A stretch of 43,521 nt of DNA, taken from positions 1-43,521 of the IMG/VR virus record IMGVR_UViG_3300032224_000947. One strand, written 5' to 3'. The notes beneath the pieces were generated by a model. It saw nothing but the letters and a program-made list of their open reading frames with translations. It was not told the origin of the DNA and searched no databases. The translations under genes were made by a program, and so were the position numbers. Positions 12,970 through 19,332 of the stretch are shown here, in pieces; position 1 is the first letter of the stretch, and each line of letters starts with the position of its first letter. The DNA is from a virus.

Positions 12970-12992
12970 GGGGGCAAATGCCCCCACTTTTT
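12970..12992 (+). terminator. Intrinsic terminator, copy of the previous one
   Basis: GGGGGCA 12970-12976 pairs with TGCCCCC 12979-12985, followed by ACTTTTT. Identical in core to the terminator at 12612. Confidence 0.9.
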
Positions 12993-12994
12993 AT

Positions 12995-13040
12995 CCTAGA
13001 TTAAAAAATGAATTATTATATTTTTATAGTATAAATTAAA
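12995..13040 (+). promoter_or_regulatory. CCTA-type early promoter 26
   Basis: CCTA at 12995, TATTTTTA at 13019. Confidence 0.72.
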
Positions 13041-13054
13041 ATAATATAAATAGT

Positions 13055-13243
13055 ATGTACCAAGAATTAAACACCTTTATTATCTTCCCAGAATTAAATA
13101 ATATTTTTAATTATGTTACGTTTAAATGTCTTCCCGACGAATTAAATAATATATTAATTAAGGAGGAAATGATTAGTCCGGAACATCATTATTCCGAGTT
13201 CAGTTGGGTTATTTTTAAGGACGGAGAAATGATTCAGGGTTAA
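13055..13243 (+). CDS. Hypothetical protein, 62 aa
   Basis: Starts MYQELNTFIIFPELNNIFNY. Contains a loosely repeated 'PELNNIxNxV / PDELNNILI' element, suggesting an internal duplication. C use is normal again. The stop lies in the loop of the following hairpin. Function unknown. Confidence 0.6.
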   Translation: MYQELNTFIIFPELNNIFNYVTFKCLPDELNNILIKEEMISPEHHYSEFSWVIFKDGEMIQG

Positions 13244-13252
13244 CACCTGAAT
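13232..13252 (+). terminator. Hairpin over the stop codon
   Basis: ATTCAGG 13232-13238 pairs with CCTGAAT 13246-13252. The stop TAA (13241-13243) is in the loop; weak TATT tail. Confidence 0.55.
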
Positions 13253-13259
13253 TATTCGT

Positions 13260-13306
13260 CCTAGATAATTAAGTGATATATTATATCTTTATAGTATAAA
13301 TTAAAA
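13260..13306 (+). promoter_or_regulatory. CCTA-type early promoter 27
   Basis: CCTA at 13260, TATCTTTA at 13284. Confidence 0.75.
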
Positions 13307-13315
13307 TAATAAAAA

Positions 13316-13492
13316 ATGTATAATCCAAAATCGACTAATCCGTTTAAAGCGTTTGCTGTGTTTATAGCTATTATGGTAACGTTATTTATGATTGGGTGTA
13401 GCTCACCACAACACGGTTACAATTATAAGGCGCATTCAAAACACCGTAACACGGGACCAAGTAAGTGTTACAAGAAGCATAATAAATGGTAA
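13316..13492 (+). CDS. Small lipoprotein, 58 aa
   Basis: The ATG at 13316 reads MYNPKSTNPFKAFAVFIAIM, followed by VTLFMIGCSS. A basic n-region, a hydrophobic stretch (residues 12-26) and a lipobox M-I-G-C predict cleavage before Cys28 and lipid attachment. The mature part is about 31 residues, rich in His, Lys and Tyr. Phage lipoproteins of this size (for example T5 Llp) block receptors and stop superinfection; that role is possible but not shown here. Monocistronic. Confidence 0.7.
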   Translation: MYNPKSTNPFKAFAVFIAIMVTLFMIGCSSPQHGYNYKAHSKHRNTGPSKCYKKHNKW

Positions 13493-13517
13493 TAAAATTA
13501 TAACCATATATTTCACA

Positions 13518-13565
13518 CCTAGACTATTTAGTATATTATATTATTTTTATAGTATAAATTAAAAA
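13518..13565 (+). promoter_or_regulatory. CCTA-type early promoter 28
   Basis: CCTA at 13518, TATTTTTA at 13542. Confidence 0.72.
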
Positions 13566-13597
13566 TATAAATAAATAAAATTTAACACCTAAAAAAC

Positions 13598-13762
13598 ATG
13601 ACGCTAAAAAAATTCCAAATTAAAGTATTCCCAAAAAATGATGGGAAATCTAGAACAATTGAAATATTAGCGGCTGACAAGAAAACAGCCTGGGAGTTAT
13701 TTGATATTACAGGACCAAATAATGAGGATACAGAATTTGCCTTAATAGTAGGAATAGAATAA
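13598..13762 (+). CDS. Hypothetical protein, 54 aa
   Basis: Frame from the ATG at 13598, MTLKKFQIKVFPKNDGKSRT, then a strand-helix-strand layout (IEILAADKKTAWELFDI). The gene fills the interval between promoters 28 and 29. The layout recalls small proteins that alter the handling of host factors, but nothing specific is recognised. Confidence 0.55.
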   Translation: MTLKKFQIKVFPKNDGKSRTIEILAADKKTAWELFDITGPNNEDTEFALIVGIE

Positions 13763-13776
13763 CCATTAACTTCACA

Positions 13777-13825
13777 CCTAGACTATTTAATAAAATATTA
13801 TATTTTTATATTAATAAAATAAATT
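13777..13825 (+). promoter_or_regulatory. CCTA-type early promoter 29 (variant tail)
   Basis: CCTA at 13777, TATTTTTA at 13801, tail TATTAATAAAATAAATTAAT. Confidence 0.7.
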
Positions 13826-13852
13826 AATAATTAATAAATAAATTAATCCATT

Positions 13853-14029
13853 ATGCAAAGCGAACTACAAAAATTTATTAACACCTTAATAGAGGGCGGT
13901 GTTAGCCAAGACCAAATTAATGTATTTACAACCTTATATTATGAGGTAGCAAAATTAAAATTAGAAGTGGATGACGTTGACCAATATGATCAGGACGGAC
14001 CATTATACGTTACAATAAAAATAAAATAA
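13853..14029 (+). CDS. Hypothetical protein, 58 aa
   Basis: Frame from the ATG at 13853, MQSELQKFINTLIEGGVSQD, with a helical first two thirds and a final strand (GPLYVTIKIK). Alone between promoters 29 and 30; codon use as in neighbours. Not recognised. Confidence 0.55.
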   Translation: MQSELQKFINTLIEGGVSQDQINVFTTLYYEVAKLKLEVDDVDQYDQDGPLYVTIKIK

Positions 14030-14046
14030 TAACCATTAACTTCACA

Positions 14047-14095
14047 CCTAGATAATTAAATTTTATATTATATCTTTATATTAATAAATTAAAAT
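14047..14095 (+). promoter_or_regulatory. CCTA-type early promoter 30
   Basis: CCTA at 14047, TATCTTTA at 14071. Last copy of the array. Confidence 0.72.
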
Positions 14096-14113
14096 AATAA
14101 ATAATTAAAAATT

Positions 14114-14431
14114 ATGGAACAAACAAACACACCACAACTAGGCCGCCCAGTTAACCCAAACAGCCGCCGCCAACAAGAATTAGCCCTTAAAGCAGAGCGC
14201 AGAGCGTTAGGGTTAGTAAAAAGAGGTCGCCCAATTGTTGAAGGTAGTAAGCGCCAAGCAGAATTGGAAGCAAAAATGGAGCGAGTAATTAGTAATGGTG
14301 GGGTGGTTAAACGCGGCCGCCCAGTTAATGGTGAGAGTAAGCGCCAACAATTATTAAATGCCAGAGCTGAATTGGCCGCTTTAGGAATTGTAAGAGCACC
14401 GGGACGACCAAAAGTGGTTATTACCGAATAA
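14114..14431 (+). CDS. AT-hook-like repeat DNA-binding protein, 105 aa
   Basis: Built of tandem units of about 30 residues, each opening with Gly-Arg-Pro: GRPVNPNSRRQQELALKAER, then RGRPIVEGSKRQAELEAKME, then RGRPVNGESKRQQLLNARAE, and a final PGRPKV. K/R-G-R-P is the AT-hook core that inserts into the minor groove of AT-rich DNA. Between hooks lie 'SxRQxxL' helices rich in Ala, Glu and Arg. The protein probably coats or bends AT-rich phage or host DNA. It is basic, unlike the acidic neighbours, and its gene is richer in C and G. It is the last gene of the early array. Confidence 0.75.
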   Translation: MEQTNTPQLGRPVNPNSRRQQELALKAERRALGLVKRGRPIVEGSKRQAELEAKMERVISNGGVVKRGRPVNGESKRQQLLNARAELAALGIVRAPGRPKVVITE

Positions 14432-14953
14432 TTAAATTATTTTATTAAGGGGGGTGGGCGCCATAGTGGCGCCTATCTCTGTCCCATACCACGTACGTAC
14501 GTGTATACCACAACCCATATATATACCACGCGCGCTGCTATCCATACGCGGGTGCGGTGATACCGCTACCGGGATGGACGCATTAAGATATAAAGTATAA
14601 CTATAGTGAATAGGGCTTGTATATACTTATATACTTTGAGCCCACACCACATATACTACATCATCTCCTAACCATTATATCACCTTATGTTAACTACTGA
14701 GGTGTGAATTTTGGTATACGCCTTTTGCACATGATTTCAAAGAACTAAAAGTAACTAGTAATAAAAATTTTACCCAGTAGCAAAAATATATACGTATCTA
14801 CCACCCGTTGTTACTAACGTACTACAGTCTGTTTATCCTCTCTTTCTTTTCCCGTATACCAAATATAACATGTATATGAAAGCAGGCCAAGCTTAAAACA
14901 AAAGAGGTTTAAAATTTGGTTTCCTAAAATTCCCTTATATATTCAGTAGTAAT
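14432..14953 (+). other. Long non-coding region rich in palindromes
   Basis: No supported gene in 522 bp. It holds GGCGCC-ATAGT-GGCGCC (14457-14473) and the perfect 14-bp palindrome CACGTACGTACGTG (14490-14503). A compound stem has TCCAT 14541-14545 with ATGGA 14574-14578, enclosing GGT/ACC and GCGGT 14554-14558 with ACCGC 14562-14566. GGGCT 14613-14617 pairs with AGCCC 14639-14643. The first 150 bp are much richer in G+C than the flanks. It separates the early array from the next block and is a candidate replication origin or structured RNA; no family is recognised. Confidence 0.6.
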
Positions 14954-15292
14954 ATGCATTTACTAATAGGAATACTCTTTGGTATGTTGGCCCAGGCGCT
15001 AACATTTTTCCAACTACAAGGACAAATGAAATACACGTGGTTCAAAAACAACTACTGGTTGGTGGTCCTAATGGGAATACCTATATCGATGCTTTTCATG
15101 TATTCAGTTAAAAACATGATAACAGCTTTTAATGGGCAAATGTGGCCATCGCGCCTTATAGGATTTTCTATGGGTACAACAGTGTTTATCATTATGTCGT
15201 ATACTCTTTTTCGTGAACCCATTACGCTTAAAACCACCATATGCTTATTATTAAGCGTAGTAATACTATGTATTCAATTATTCATGAAGTGA
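14954..15292 (+). CDS. Four-helix membrane protein, DMT/SMR-like, 112 aa
   Basis: Starts MHLLIGILFGMLAQALTFFQ. Four hydrophobic segments (about residues 2-18, 33-52, 66-85, 92-111) span the protein. The third to fourth junction reads FREPITLKTTICLLLSVVIL, a pattern seen at the end of small multidrug-resistance/EamA-type transporters, including those carried by phages. A transport substrate cannot be named. No CCTA promoter precedes it; it lies between the palindromic region and a terminator. Confidence 0.6.
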   Translation: MHLLIGILFGMLAQALTFFQLQGQMKYTWFKNNYWLVVLMGIPISMLFMYSVKNMITAFNGQMWPSRLIGFSMGTTVFIIMSYTLFREPITLKTTICLLLSVVILCIQLFMK

Positions 15293-15387
15293 TGCGCTAG
15301 TCGATTTAAAGCGTTTTATACACCCTATAGCATCAAAGGTATATACGGATATTCGTATGAAGGTGCGAAATGTGAGGGTGTGTGCAT

Positions 15388-15410
15388 GGCCTAGTAGAGG
15401 GCCTTTTTTT
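15388..15410 (+). terminator. Intrinsic terminator
   Basis: GGCC 15388-15391 pairs with GGCC 15400-15403, followed by seven T. Confidence 0.8.
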
Positions 15411-15412
15411 AT

Positions 15413-15455
15413 CCTAGGTTTGTAAATTGTAAATTTAGATGTTATCTTTACAATA
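15413..15455 (+). promoter_or_regulatory. Host-type promoter at the head of the middle/late operon
   Basis: TTTG at 15419-15422, a 20-bp spacer, then TATCTTTA at 15443-15450. This fits the Bacteroidota -33 TTTG / -7 TAnnTTTG form. CCTAG is present at 15413 but 30 bp, not 24 bp, from the -7 box, so here TTTG appears to be the -33 element. Confidence 0.65.
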
Positions 15456-15466
15456 AAATAAAAATT

Positions 15467-16030
15467 ATGGGTAAAAAAGGATTAAAACACAATGTAGCAA
15501 ATTTTGTAGGTGATTCAATGGACGCTTATAAGTCTGATCCTACGGGTTTTGTAGTAACAGCAGCAGCTGGTATGGTAGTTGCTAACCATGTTAATAAACA
15601 TATTGTTAAACCATTAATATCAATTGCTTCGCCTATTGTTTGGCCACTTGTTGCTATTGGTTGGTTATGGTTAGGTTGGGGTTACGTTTTATCTAAAATA
15701 CTCAAAAACAATTTTATCAGCTATACTTTAGCTACAGTGCCATATGGTTTGTTCTTTTATCTATGTTACTTAGGATTAACACCTAAAATTATATTAACTA
15801 ATATGATTATAGCTGGTGTTGGCTTCTTTGGAGGTATCGCTTGGATATCATATCAGCTAAAGAAACTATGGCATGGTGAACCAGAGGTTATAGATTATTC
15901 AAAACCAGTATGGGATACTGATCGTGGGTGTTATTATCAATTTAATTCTAAAACTAAAAAGTATCATTACTTTACTATGTATCCTGATGGGTCTAGATAT
16001 GAATGGTATACTAGAGATATGCCTTTTTAA
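15467..16030 (+). CDS. Membrane protein of unknown function, 187 aa
   Basis: Starts MGKKGLKHNVANFVGDSMDA. Hydrophobic segments lie near residues 26-40, 50-75, 87-104 and 106-126. A soluble C-terminal domain rich in Tyr, Trp and Lys follows (DYSKPVWDTDRGCYYQFNSK and on). First gene of the long operon, behind the host-type promoter. It could be a virion or envelope protein; no family is recognised. Confidence 0.6.
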   Translation: MGKKGLKHNVANFVGDSMDAYKSDPTGFVVTAAAGMVVANHVNKHIVKPLISIASPIVWPLVAIGWLWLGWGYVLSKILKNNFISYTLATVPYGLFFYLCYLGLTPKIILTNMIIAGVGFFGGIAWISYQLKKLWHGEPEVIDYSKPVWDTDRGCYYQFNSKTKKYHYFTMYPDGSRYEWYTRDMPF

Positions 16031-16041
16031 TATTTATCAAT

Positions 16042-16248
16042 ATGGAACTAATATCAACTTATAGTATAGAAATCGAATTGACGTTAGAACAACGATTAGA
16101 ATTAGCTGAGAAATCATATTCTATGTTTGACATATTTGATTTTGGGATAGGAACAGAATCTATTATGCCTATAGAAAATTATCATAATATGATAGATGCT
16201 TATTACCCAGGCGTACCAAGAAAAACAACCGTAAAAGTTATCATATGA
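16042..16248 (+). CDS. Hypothetical protein, 68 aa
   Basis: Starts MELISTYSIEIELTLEQRLE. Strand, helix, acidic loop, strand layout. TATTTATC at 16031 lies just upstream of its start. It overlaps the ClpP-like gene by 4 bp (ATGA), so translation is probably coupled. Unknown function. Confidence 0.6.
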   Translation: MELISTYSIEIELTLEQRLELAEKSYSMFDIFDFGIGTESIMPIENYHNMIDAYYPGVPRKTTVKVII

Positions 16249-16814
16249 CAAATAGAAAGAACAGGTACTTTGATAAAGAAGACCAATTTAGAAGTATTAT
16301 TCTAAGTAATGACATAGACAATGAGACTGTAGAAGAAGTAATGCAGTTTATCATAGATGTAAACGCATATGATGAGGATTTTGAAAACCAAATTAAAGAT
16401 TATGAGCGTAAACCTATTAAAGTTATTATTAATAGTTTTGGTGGTTCGATATATGATGGTTTTGCTTTAGTAGGGGTTATTGAGAATTCTATGACCCCAA
16501 TTCATACTTACTGTTATGGTATAGCTATGTCTATGGCTTTACCTATATTTGCATCTGGGCATGTTCGTTTTATGAGTAAGTTTTCTACACTTATGTACCA
16601 TGAGGCTTTAACCTCACATCTTGATATGAAATTTTCTTTAATCAAAGATGATATGGATGAATGTAATCGTTTAATGAAACAGTATGATGAATATTTATTA
16701 TCACGCTCATCATTAACACAAAAACAACTTGACGAGGTTAAAAAATCAAGACGTGATTGGTACTTTACAGCTGATGAGGCATTAAAATTAGAACTTATAG
16801 AAGCTATTATATGA
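16245..16814 (+). CDS. ClpP-like serine protease
   Basis: A 189-aa protein with the ClpP/crotonase fold signature. INSFGGSIYDGFAL (62-75) matches the oxyanion-strand region. GIAMSMALPIFASG (92-105) aligns with the ClpP active-site helix and places the nucleophile at Ser96. MYHEAL supplies His119 and RRDWYFTADEA supplies Asp171, so the triad is complete. Phages use ClpP-like enzymes as prohead maturation proteases or alongside host Clp ATPases. Here it is translationally coupled to a gene whose product starts with a capsid-targeting-like sequence, which favours a head-assembly role. No portal or capsid gene lies in the window. Confidence 0.85.
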   Translation: MTNRKNRYFDKEDQFRSIILSNDIDNETVEEVMQFIIDVNAYDEDFENQIKDYERKPIKVIINSFGGSIYDGFALVGVIENSMTPIHTYCYGIAMSMALPIFASGHVRFMSKFSTLMYHEALTSHLDMKFSLIKDDMDECNRLMKQYDEYLLSRSSLTQKQLDEVKKSRRDWYFTADEALKLELIEAII

Positions 16815-17497
16815 TTAAACTCACCACATTACTAAACGAAATAATCTCAGAAGCTAAATTTGGGGATATAGCTGTTGTTCCTGCTAAAGGAGCACAACGT
16901 GGGACCTCAGAGAAAGGTGCTAGGTCATTTAATATTAACATAGGTAACCCTGAGGTTATTAAAAAAATGATGAAAACACCTATGGGTGAACCAGGTCGTA
17001 TGAAATCTTTTAAATATGAAGGTCCTGAAGGAGCTGATTTTGAAGATTACGAGTGGGATGAAAATACAAATCAATGGGATGTTTGGAGAAATATGAACTA
17101 CCTTATATTAACTCCTGATCATCATACTCATTGGTACCATGGTAAGATGCCAGGTGGTGATTATAAGGGATTTGAAGGTTCAACTGGAAAAGCATTACCT
17201 GATTTAACAATAGAGGGTTTTGGTTTAAAAGTATATAAAGCATTACTTATGGAACCTAGTGTAGGATTTATTAAGAGTGATAAAACATCTACACCCCAAG
17301 TTAAAAATGGTGTGTATAAAAAATTAATGAAAGATCCTGATTTTGTTTGGGTTGCTACTAATGGAAATACTATTGACACTTATGATGATATAATAGTGAT
17401 TAACCCAAGTCATGTTAATGTGAAAGCTGAGCAACAAAAATTTGAAAATGAGCATAAGGGATCTAAATTCTACTACTCAGATAATTTCCCAAAATAA
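16811..17497 (+). CDS. Protein with capsid-targeting-like N-terminus, 228 aa
   Basis: Starts MIKLTTLLNEIISEAKFGDI. The first 14 residues form an amphipathic helix ending I-S-E before Ala15, which matches the T4 gp21 cleavage form (I/L)-x-E. The rest is alpha/beta with aromatic and His-rich elements (TPDHHTHWYHGKMPG) and no recognised catalytic domain. The start overlaps the ClpP-like gene by 4 bp, and the stop overlaps the next start (TAATG). It may be packaged in the head and injected, as are T4 internal proteins; this is inference. Confidence 0.65.
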   Translation: MIKLTTLLNEIISEAKFGDIAVVPAKGAQRGTSEKGARSFNINIGNPEVIKKMMKTPMGEPGRMKSFKYEGPEGADFEDYEWDENTNQWDVWRNMNYLILTPDHHTHWYHGKMPGGDYKGFEGSTGKALPDLTIEGFGLKVYKALLMEPSVGFIKSDKTSTPQVKNGVYKKLMKDPDFVWVATNGNTIDTYDDIIVINPSHVNVKAEQQKFENEHKGSKFYYSDNFPK

Positions 17498-17955
17498 TGA
17501 TTAAATTAATTAATTTATTAAAAGAAACTATAGGATTCTCTAATTGGAGAATACCTTCATTATCTCAACTTAAACAAGAATTTAAAATAGAGCAAACATT
17601 AAAAGGTAATGAGTTTTGGGATGATGAAAAAGAATTTTTACAAGCTATCAAAAATGGAAAAATAGTTACTATCACACCATCTGAGGATCAAAATATTGAT
17701 TATAGAAGTGGAACAGAATCATACGATGAATTATTAAACTTAATAAAACAATATAAATCCTACCCCGAATATAGAAATGAAGACACATTAAAGAGTATAT
17801 ATGATGGGTTCAAAAAAGGTGAGCCTATGGATCTGCCAATAGTTATTGAAGACGAAAATGGAGAAAGACGAATATTCTCAGGTAACACTAGAATGGATAT
17901 TGCTTTTCAGTTAGGTATTAACCCTAAAGTACTAATAATTAAAGGTGAATTATAA
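17497..17955 (+). CDS. ParB/Srx-like domain protein with capsid-targeting-like N-terminus, 152 aa
   Basis: Starts MIKLINLLKETIGFSNWRIP, sharing its first ten residues with the next gene product. The C-terminal part (about residues 108-150) reads LPIVIEDENGERRIFSGNTR and continues MDIAFQLGI, the ParB/Srx-like 'xxxGNxRLxAAxxLGI' element found in ParB and small phage nucleases or ATPases. A conserved Arg follows GNT. DNA binding or nucleotide hydrolysis is possible. It is coupled to both neighbours by TAATG overlaps. Confidence 0.65.
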   Translation: MIKLINLLKETIGFSNWRIPSLSQLKQEFKIEQTLKGNEFWDDEKEFLQAIKNGKIVTITPSEDQNIDYRSGTESYDELLNLIKQYKSYPEYRNEDTLKSIYDGFKKGEPMDLPIVIEDENGERRIFSGNTRMDIAFQLGINPKVLIIKGEL

Positions 17956-18968
17956 TGATTAAATTAATTAATTTATTAAAAGAAATTACTGAGGCTAAAC
18001 AAGTTGGTTTACTATACCATTTTACACCGTTAGATAACCTTGAAAATCTTTTAACAACAAGACATATATTCACTAACGAGGAAGATCAAATATCAGCATC
18101 TATACGCGCTAATATGGATACATATATCCTTCATAATATGTCAAAAGTACCAATTCTCCGCCTTACATTGGATGGAGATAAAATTAGTAACAAATATAAG
18201 ATTCGTCCATTTGCTTATTTCGATGATCAAGATACATACGAGCATGAGGATTTAGGAGAAGAACAAATAGTAACAAACGGAAAAGATTTTCCATTCTTCC
18301 CATACCTAAAACGCATGGATATTTTTTTAAATGGTCATAAGTTAGATCCTAAAGTCCCAAAACTATTAGAAAAATATAATATACCCTTTAAAGTATATGA
18401 AGGAACACCAATAGATAATACCCCATATAAACAAGATATGTCTGGTGACCCTAAAAATATTGTAAGAGAAATAGAACAAGACAAAATTGATTTTTCTGAA
18501 TTAGATAAAATTGATGATGTTGTAAAAAGCGCTATTGAAGCTGCTTCACATAAACAAAATGAAGTAGACGCTACTAGTTTAACACTATTAGCTTTAGCAG
18601 CCCCAGGTATAGTTAACAATGTAGCTAAAATTGTAAAATCATTATTAAGTAAATTTAGTCTTAAAAAAGGTGAACAACCTATAGATAAAATTATTAGAAT
18701 ATCTGGTGAGTTAGATAATAAATTAGATTCACCTATTAGAACAATGCTTAGACCATTTGTTAAAGATGATAGTAAACGAAATAAGGCAACTAATATTATA
18801 AAAGCACTAGTATTGTTAATAGCTGGTATATTAACTAACGCTGATATATCTAAATCTACCACATTAGTAGATGCTATAAAAGCTTATATGCCTGGTTCAT
18901 GGCAGGATGTTATTTCCATTAAATCATTACCTGATTTAGCTTCTAAAGCAAAGACACTGTTTGCATAA
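17955..18968 (+). CDS. ADP-ribosyltransferase-like protein with capsid-targeting-like N-terminus, 337 aa
   Basis: Starts MIKLINLLKEITEAKQVGLL; I-T-E before Ala14 (or L-K-E) fits a head-protease site. LLYHFTPLDNLENLL (19-33) with His22 resembles the opening strand-helix of ART-fold enzymes such as DarT. A central ILRLTLDGDKISNKYKIRPF block and an acidic EDLGEEQIV (98-106) could hold the catalytic Glu. The C-terminal 150 residues are helical with two hydrophobic stretches (about 206-225, 285-300). T4 Alt is a packaged, injected ADP-ribosyltransferase cleaved by gp21, so this protein is a candidate functional counterpart. The domain call is tentative. Confidence 0.55.
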   Translation: MIKLINLLKEITEAKQVGLLYHFTPLDNLENLLTTRHIFTNEEDQISASIRANMDTYILHNMSKVPILRLTLDGDKISNKYKIRPFAYFDDQDTYEHEDLGEEQIVTNGKDFPFFPYLKRMDIFLNGHKLDPKVPKLLEKYNIPFKVYEGTPIDNTPYKQDMSGDPKNIVREIEQDKIDFSELDKIDDVVKSAIEAASHKQNEVDATSLTLLALAAPGIVNNVAKIVKSLLSKFSLKKGEQPIDKIIRISGELDNKLDSPIRTMLRPFVKDDSKRNKATNIIKALVLLIAGILTNADISKSTTLVDAIKAYMPGSWQDVISIKSLPDLASKAKTLFA

Positions 18969-18993
18969 TATTTATTATCAAACACACACAACC

Positions 18994-19260
18994 ATGAAAA
19001 AATTTTTTACTAACTTACTATCAGGTGCATCTGATGTATCAAGTAAGAGATTCACATCTCTTATTACTTTAGCTGTAGTTATATCTTTAACTTATATCGC
19101 CACATTTAGAAATAGCGACCACATAACCCCTGAGTTTATGTTTAATGCTCTTTGCTTAATTGTAGGTGGTGGGTTAGGTTTAACCGCTATTGAAAATGTT
19201 GTTAAAATGAGACAACAACCTAAAGACGAAAAACCAAAAGACGAAGAACCATCACTATAA
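18994..19260 (+). CDS. Holin-like membrane protein, 88 aa
   Basis: Starts MKKFFTNLLSGASDVSSKRF. Two membrane segments (about residues 21-37 and 46-64, the latter LCLIVGGGLGLTAIENV) are followed by a charged tail with repeated Lys-Asp-Glu-Pro. The 'SSKRxxxLI' start, size and topology resemble holin-type proteins of Bacteroidota phages. A TTG at 18961 would extend it into the previous gene; the ATG at 18994 is preferred. A terminator follows. Confidence 0.55.
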   Translation: MKKFFTNLLSGASDVSSKRFTSLITLAVVISLTYIATFRNSDHITPEFMFNALCLIVGGGLGLTAIENVVKMRQQPKDEKPKDEEPSL

Positions 19261-19289
19261 AATTATGAACAAAGAATTATTAAATAAAA

Positions 19290-19327
19290 TTTGGCCTTTG
19301 GGCCTTTTTTTATTATCTTTATATTAA
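19290..19327 (+). promoter_or_regulatory. Host-type promoter embedded in the terminator
   Basis: TTTG at 19290-19293, exactly 20 bp, then TATCTTTA at 19314-19321. The hairpin occupies the spacer, so the terminator for upstream transcription and the promoter for downstream transcription share DNA. Confidence 0.6.
19293..19311 (+). terminator. Intrinsic terminator overlapping a promoter
   Basis: GGCC 19293-19296, loop TTTG, GGCC 19301-19304, then seven T. Confidence 0.8.
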
Positions 19328-19332
19328 ATATT

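Noticed and set aside
840-14095. CRISPR array, because of the regularly recurring near-identical elements
   Set aside because: Spacing is set by genes of different lengths, the repeated element is a promoter in form, and the segments between copies are open reading frames.
840-14095. Insertion-sequence or MITE copies as the source of the repeats
   Set aside because: The copies have no terminal inverted repeats or target duplications and keep exact -33/-7 spacing, which fits promoters.
18961-18993. TTG start extending the holin-like protein upstream
   Set aside because: It overlaps the previous stop and covers a TATTTATT motif; the ATG at 18994 gives the usual holin-like start.
19265-19327. 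20-codon frame (starts MNKELLNKIWPLG)
   Set aside because: It runs through the terminator hairpin and the host-type promoter, so it is more likely chance.
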